Shown: positions 42,384 through 46,195 of the stretch, piece after piece
How positions within the stretch are numbered: the first letter of the stretch is position 1
Layout of the letters: each line of letters begins with the position of its first letter
Assembly: GCA_007096045.1 (NCBI GenBank)
Contig: SFAU01000018.1
Coordinates: forward strand, 1 to 46,195
Reading direction: 5' to 3'
DNA from: Microcystis novacekii Mn_MB_F_20050700_S1
Lineage (GTDB): Bacteria; Cyanobacteriota; Cyanobacteriia; Cyanobacteriales; Microcystaceae
Length of the DNA: 46,195 bases
Translations under genes and position numbers: made by a program
Notes under the pieces: generated by a model
Database searches by the model: none
What the model was told of the DNA's origin: nothing
The model's input: only the letters and a program-made list of their open reading frames with translations

Positions 42384-42539
42384 CAAAATGCCTGAATTTG
42401 CTAACCCGAAAAATCTCCTCTCTCCTGAGTCGGAGTCTCAAAAATGGAAATTAACAAGTTTTCCTTTTGGGTCGTCGGTCGTCAATACCAAATCAGGTTA
42501 CACCTCATCTTGACCAGACAACGCCCTCAAACACCTTAA

Positions 42540-42620
42540 TGCGGATGGAGGGACTCGAACCCACACATCAAAGACACTAGAACCTAAATCTAGCGCGTCT
42601 ACCAATTCCGCCACATCCGC
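42540..42620 (-). tRNA. trnL-UAG: tRNA-Leu (anticodon UAG)
   Basis: On the minus strand the acceptor GCGGATG pairs with CATCCGC. The D arm is GGAATTGGTAGACGC. The anticodon stem CTAGA/TCTAG encloses TTTAGGT, giving anticodon TAG for CUA codons. A long variable arm, as in class II tRNA-Leu, precedes the T arm GGGTTCGAGTCCC. CCA is not encoded. Its 5' end lies 73 bases from the lgt start on the opposite strand. Confidence 0.95.
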
Positions 42621-42693
42621 AAATGTATTACCGTATTCAATCATAGCATAAGATACTATAGGAAAGATAAAATTTTTTATTCTTAATAATTTT

Positions 42694-43545
42694 ATGCTCT
42701 TAGGTTTTGTTTTTCAGTCTCCCGGTCCGATCCTCTGGGAGATCGGATCGCTTTCGGTGCGCTGGTATGGATTTCTGATCGCTATGGCGGTATTATTGGG
42801 TGTCACCCTCTCCCAGTACCTCGCCCAAAAAAGAGCGATCGATCCCGATTTAATCGCTGATTTGGCCATTTGGTTAGTAGTGGGGGCCATACCTGCGGCC
42901 CGTCTGTACTATGTTCTCTTTCAGTGGCAAGAATACGCGCAAAATCCTGCTGATATTATCGCCATTTGGAAGGGAGGTATCGCTATTCACGGGGCTATTA
43001 TCGGGGGTTTACTGGCAGCCCTAATCTTTGCCCGCATTAACCGGGTTTCTCTTTGGCAATTACTCGATCTGGTGGCCCCTTCAGTTATTCTCGGTCAAGC
43101 GATTGGACGTTGGGGTAACTTTTTTAATTCGGAAGCTTTTGGCAGTCCGACTAATTTACCTTGGAAGTTGTTTATTCCTCCGGCTAGTCGTCCTTTAAAA
43201 TATATCACCGTCGATTATTTTCACCCCACCTTTCTCTACGAATCTCTCTGGAATCTGGCAGTTTTTGCCCTACTCATCTATCTATTTTTCTGGGGTTTAA
43301 AACACCCCAGTAAATTAAAAATTGGCACCCTTACCCTAGTCTATTTTATCGCCTACAGTCTAGGTAGATTCTGGATCGAGGGACTACGCACCGATAGTTT
43401 AATGTTTGGACCGATGAAAATGGCACAAATAATTAGTTTAGGAGCGATTGCCGTCGGTCTTTTCGGTTTATTCTGGTTATATAAACTGCAGCGTCCTTTA
43501 CCGGATGTGGTGGCGACCGTCAGTTATAATCAAAAGTTACCCTAG
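42694..43545 (+). CDS. lgt: Prolipoprotein diacylglyceryl transferase
   Basis: This is a 283-residue inner-membrane enzyme that moves diacylglyceryl from phosphatidylglycerol to the lipobox Cys of prolipoproteins, the first step of lipoprotein maturation. About seven membrane segments are visible. Family signatures: [13 protein letters not shown] [16 protein letters not shown] near the start, [12 protein letters not shown], and the Lgt signature [13 protein letters not shown], then [11 protein letters not shown] and [13 protein letters not shown]. Length is normal. It is followed after 12 bases by a permease gene on the same strand. Confidence 0.95.
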   Translation: MLLGFVFQSPGPILWEIGSLSVRWYGFLIAMAVLLGVTLSQYLAQKRAIDPDLIADLAIWLVVGAIPAARLYYVLFQWQEYAQNPADIIAIWKGGIAIHGAIIGGLLAALIFARINRVSLWQLLDLVAPSVILGQAIGRWGNFFNSEAFGSPTNLPWKLFIPPASRPLKYITVDYFHPTFLYESLWNLAVFALLIYLFFWGLKHPSKLKIGTLTLVYFIAYSLGRFWIEGLRTDSLMFGPMKMAQIISLGAIAVGLFGLFWLYKLQRPLPDVVATVSYNQKLP

Positions 43546-43557
43546 CTAACCCCGACA

Positions 43558-44508
43558 ATGGATCTAGTAACAGTTTTTCAACAGGTTTTAAACGGTTTAT
43601 CGATCGGTAGTGTCTATGCTATTTTTGCCCTCGGTTATACTTTGATTTTTTCCATTTTAGGGATTATCAATTTTGCCCATGGCGCAATTTTTACCCTCGG
43701 TGCCTATTTTACCTACGCTCTAGCAGGGGGAGTTTTCGGTTTTAATGGTTTATTAGCTAATGCCAAATTACCCTTTTCCTTACCCTTTTTTTTGGCACTT
43801 TTGCTAGGCTGTATCCTTTCAGGTTTTACCTCGGTTCTTCTGGAAAGATTGGCCTTTAAACCCCTCCGGGTAAGGGGTTCCGATTCTCTCTTAACTCTGG
43901 TTTCTAGCCTAGGAGCAGCCGTGGTGATTGTCAATCTCATTCAATACTTAGTCGGGGCAGAAATTTATACTTTTCCCGATGATATTTATGGCAATCTTCC
44001 CCCCGCAATTAATTTTGGTACAGCCGATCGCCCCGTGGCAATTCGCACAATTCAGATGATTATTTTTCTGGTTTCAGCAGTTATGGTGGCTTTGCTAACT
44101 TATTGGGTTAATTTTACCAAAATGGGCAAAGCTTTACAAGCGGTAGCTGAAGATGTCACCACTGCCAGTTTGTTGGGGATCAATCCCGAAAAATTTATCG
44201 TGATTACCTTTTTTATTAGTGGTGCCTTGGCAGGTTTAGCAGGAACTTTAGTCGGTTCCAGTGTTAGTATCGCCGGTCCCTATTTCGGTATTGCTTTCGG
44301 ATTAAAAGGTTTAGGAGTGATCGTTTTAGGGGGATTGGGAAGTATCCCCGGAGCGGTCATCGGTGGTTTATTATTGGGTATTGCCGAAGCTTTTGTTCCC
44401 GCAGAATATTCTGGTTATCGAGAAGCGATCGCTTTTGCTATTCTCTTTATTATGTTGTTAGTTCGTCCCCAGGGTTTATTCGGCAGAAAGTTAATTCAAA
44501 AAGTCTAA
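43558..44508 (+). CDS. Branched-chain amino-acid ABC transporter permease (LivH type)
   Basis: This is a 316-residue LivH-family integral membrane subunit of an ABC importer for neutral or branched-chain amino acids (or urea-like substrates in related systems). It has eight or so hydrophobic segments and the motifs LNGLSIGSVYAIFALGYTLI, GIINFAHGAIFTLGAYF, an EAA-type loop around MGKALQAVAEDVTTASLLGI, and LKGLGVIVLGGLGSIPGAVI, ending LVRPQGLFGRK. The partner subunits are not in the window, so the substrate is open; the cyanobacterial Nat-II system (NatD) is one possibility. It probably shares a transcript with lgt and is convergent with bvdR after 6 bases. Confidence 0.88.
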   Translation: MDLVTVFQQVLNGLSIGSVYAIFALGYTLIFSILGIINFAHGAIFTLGAYFTYALAGGVFGFNGLLANAKLPFSLPFFLALLLGCILSGFTSVLLERLAFKPLRVRGSDSLLTLVSSLGAAVVIVNLIQYLVGAEIYTFPDDIYGNLPPAINFGTADRPVAIRTIQMIIFLVSAVMVALLTYWVNFTKMGKALQAVAEDVTTASLLGINPEKFIVITFFISGALAGLAGTLVGSSVSIAGPYFGIAFGLKGLGVIVLGGLGSIPGAVIGGLLLGIAEAFVPAEYSGYREAIAFAILFIMLLVRPQGLFGRKLIQKV

Positions 44509-44514
44509 GTCGGT

Positions 44515-45513
44515 TTAATTAGCCCCCAGAAAAACTGTTTTTCCCGACAAAGAAGATTGATAGGCAGCATAGGCCACTTCTAGGGCATAAAGACTGGCTT
44601 GGGGAGTAACATAGAGAGGAACCCGATCGAACAGATAATCTAGCACCATGGCGGTATCTTTGGCAAAAAGACCGCGACGGGTTTCCGCTTCTAAAGCTTG
44701 GCTACCTTCACTATTAATTAACTGCCCTTTTTCCCCTTCAAAAATTAAGCTGCCCGCCTCGCCATGAATAGTGAAATTTCGCTCATTTTGCCAAAAAACT
44801 TCGCCTTTGCCGTAGGTAACTTCGGCAATTAAGCCATTTTTAAATAATAACTGCGCCTCACACAAACAGGCAAGGAAATAATCGGATTCTGGAGCATTCC
44901 AATAACGACAATGACAGGATACGGACTCCACTTCCCCAAATAAATTAGTAAAGCGATGGATACGAGAAAGGGCCGCAATCAAGGGAAAACCGAATAAATC
45001 CCGATGAAATGTCCAGCGCCGGGGTGCTGGTCTGCCGGGGGCGATCGTGGTATAACGGGCTAGGTGGATATTGCCAAGGGTGGCTAAATACTGCTGTTGG
45101 GTTTGATGGAGTCCCCCCAAAAGTTCAATATGTTCGACGTGCAGTAATTTCTTCTCGGTTTCGGCTAGGGTGATTAATTCTTCCGCCTCTGCCGGGTGAA
45201 AAGCCACGGGATACTCGACGATAACGTGCTTACCTGATTTTAAGGCAGTACGGGCGATCGAGGCATGAGCCTGATTAGCGTTGGCAATGACAATCAGATC
45301 GAGATCGGGATGGGTGGCAAGGGTTACTGCGGAATCTAGGGCAGAAATTTGGTATTTTTGCGAGAAATTAGCGATCGATTCGGTACTATTACCGCTAACA
45401 TACAGAAGCTGGGTGCGATCGTCCGCTTGCAAACTTTCAGCGCGACGTTGAGCGGCGAACCCTGTGCCAACTATACCAATTTTTAGGGGACGATTAGAAG
45501 TCATCAGGCGCAT
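44515..45513 (-). CDS. bvdR: Biliverdin reductase, cyanobacterial BvdR type
   Basis: This is a 332-residue Gfo/Idh/MocA-fold oxidoreductase that reduces biliverdin IX-alpha to bilirubin with NAD(P)H in the cytoplasm. The Rossmann motif GIVGTGFAAQRRAES lies near the start. HVIVEYPVAF, then LLHVEHIELLGG, ARYTTI, APRRWTFH, FGFPLIAALSRIHRFT, YGKGEVFWQNER and RRGLFAKDTAMVLDYLFD follow. These segments match those I know from the Synechocystis BvdR (Slr1784), so the assignment is firmer than for a generic family member. ATG at 45513 or the fourth codon (Met4, 45504) could start it. Confidence 0.88.
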   Translation of the reverse strand: MRLMTSNRPLKIGIVGTGFAAQRRAESLQADDRTQLLYVSGNSTESIANFSQKYQISALDSAVTLATHPDLDLIVIANANQAHASIARTALKSGKHVIVEYPVAFHPAEAEELITLAETEKKLLHVEHIELLGGLHQTQQQYLATLGNIHLARYTTIAPGRPAPRRWTFHRDLFGFPLIAALSRIHRFTNLFGEVESVSCHCRYWNAPESDYFLACLCEAQLLFKNGLIAEVTYGKGEVFWQNERNFTIHGEAGSLIFEGEKGQLINSEGSQALEAETRRGLFAKDTAMVLDYLFDRVPLYVTPQASLYALEVAYAAYQSSLSGKTVFLGAN

Positions 45514-45760
45514 TCTGGCGACATTAATTATCGGGAAGTGGGGTGTGGGGTGTGGGGAGACAGGGGAATTTCAACTAAAACCCCAACTCTCAACTCCTGA
45601 CTCCTGACTCCTGCCGACTGCCTCTTGCCTTTCCTAGCTTTATCTTGGCAATTAACTCATCTATTATCTCAAAAATAGCGCCCTAAAAGATGTGGGAGGG
45701 TGAATTCATATTTTAAATAGGCAACGCCAATTTTTTGCTCCTGTTTAGGCCCCAGATATT
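45514..45760. other. Intergenic region with short tandem repeats
   Basis: Between bvdR and the Cys-rich gene there are G-rich (GTGGGGTGTGGGG, about 45539) and CAACTCCTGACTCCTGACTC (about 45591) tracts, which are simple direct repeats of the kind common in such genomes. No gene is seen. Confidence 0.5.
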
Positions 45761-46036
45761 CTAAACCGAGATCGGTTGTCGGGGAGCATGACGACTAGGG
45801 GAAACCACGACGGGAGTTGGCGACACTGTACAGGTTAATTCTAGAGACTGTTCTAAACTAACCACCCGATTGAGTTGTTGCCATTCAGTGCTAAAAGGAG
45901 GCATCGCTAGAGCGCAGGCTTTCCAATGAGCTTCGACGGGAACATCTAGTTGTTGACAAGTGCCACCGCGCCGACCTTGGGTTTGATAGTATCGGCAGTA
46001 TCGACAGGAAGAAGTAAGAAAGTTTGCGGCTTGCAT
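45761..46036 (-). CDS. Small conserved Cys-rich cyanobacterial protein
   Basis: This is a 91-residue protein with CRYCRYYQTQGRRGGTCQQL, followed by DVPVEAHWKACALAMPPF. Four cysteines in the pattern CxxC...C...C suggest a metal-binding site or disulfides. I know similar small proteins as conserved hypotheticals in cyanobacteria; no function is established. The C-terminus is Ser/Pro-rich and probably disordered. ATG at 46036 is the natural start (MQAANFLTSSCRYC). The last 159 bases of the window hold no gene. Confidence 0.7.
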   Translation of the reverse strand: MQAANFLTSSCRYCRYYQTQGRRGGTCQQLDVPVEAHWKACALAMPPFSTEWQQLNRVVSLEQSLELTCTVSPTPVVVSPSRHAPRQPISV

Positions 46037-46195
46037 GGGTTGGCTTTAAAAGGAAGATGATTATAGGGAACTAAAGGAGGGAGCATCTCACTTATGCAAT
46101 GAGTATTAATACTTATAGCAGTCAAAAACTAGAAAATCTTCAACTTGAGCACAAAGAGAAATGAGATTATAATAGTTATAACTCACAATTCAGAA

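Larger units (their letters stand above)
41423..42539. other. 1.1-kb gene-free region with MITEs and dyads
   Basis: No credible gene. It holds a candidate operator and promoter region for the 32-41 kb cluster (41423-41600, including inverted AGAGCTAGA/TCTAGCTCT at 41544-41552 and 41582-41590), two MITEs (41749-41888 and 42248-42383), a perfect 15-bp hairpin (42072-42112), and GTCGGTCGTC-type small repeats near 41950 and 42472. Confidence 0.6.

Overview
The window looks like a chromosomal segment of a bloom-forming cyanobacterium, most probably Microcystis or a close relative. The evidence is scattered HIP1-type octamers (GCGATCGC), moderate-to-low GC, a cyanobacterial-type biliverdin reductase (BvdR), HypC/HypD hydrogenase maturation proteins, cyanobacterial hypothetical families, and very dense small repeats, MITEs and toxin-antitoxin (TA) modules. 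The genus assignment is inference from overall resemblance; no marker gene settles it.

Layout. (1) 0.1-18.1 kb, minus strand: a two-gene unit of a short exported protein with a PEP-CTERM-like tail, then a giant 5216-residue secreted polymorphic toxin. The giant has N-terminal RTX repeats, many Ig, cadherin, CARDB, FG-GAP and lectin-like modules, an RHS/YD core and a PD-(D/E)XK-like tip. Downstream lie an orphan toxin-tip fragment and a likely immunity gene. (2) 18.2-21.7 kb: a small accessory island with two hicBA pairs, a TumE-type pair whose toxin gene has an in-frame stop, and a DUF433/DUF5615 pair. It also holds a REP-associated tyrosine transposase (RAYT) with its REP hairpins, and an IS630 relic. 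(3) 21.8-30.3 kb: mostly conserved genes, namely an HNH nuclease, hypD, hypC, a transketolase-family enzyme, clpB and a LuxR-type regulator. (4) 30.5-41.5 kb, minus strand: a poorly characterised gene cluster. It starts with two paralogous acidic/Arg-rich proteins and a gluzincin-like metallopeptidase. Four large unknown proteins follow, then a small protein with a restriction-endonuclease-fold toxin signature. A DUF4438 protein lies beyond a convergent Uma2 gene. (5) 41.5-42.5 kb: a gene-free stretch with two intact MITEs, each with a perfect 8-bp target duplication. (6) 42.5-46.2 kb: tRNA-Leu(UAG), lgt, a livH-type permease, bvdR and a small Cys-rich cyanobacterial protein.

How the genes may work together. 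Region 1 fits secreted inter-cell competition with tip exchange. Region 2 shows TA modules and REP elements interleaved, with a RAYT that probably drives REP spread. Region 4 is the best candidate for an undescribed system: a cationic protein pair with acidic leaders, a protease next to it that could process them, and a nuclease-like effector in one operon-like array. That functional reading is inference from architecture and order only.
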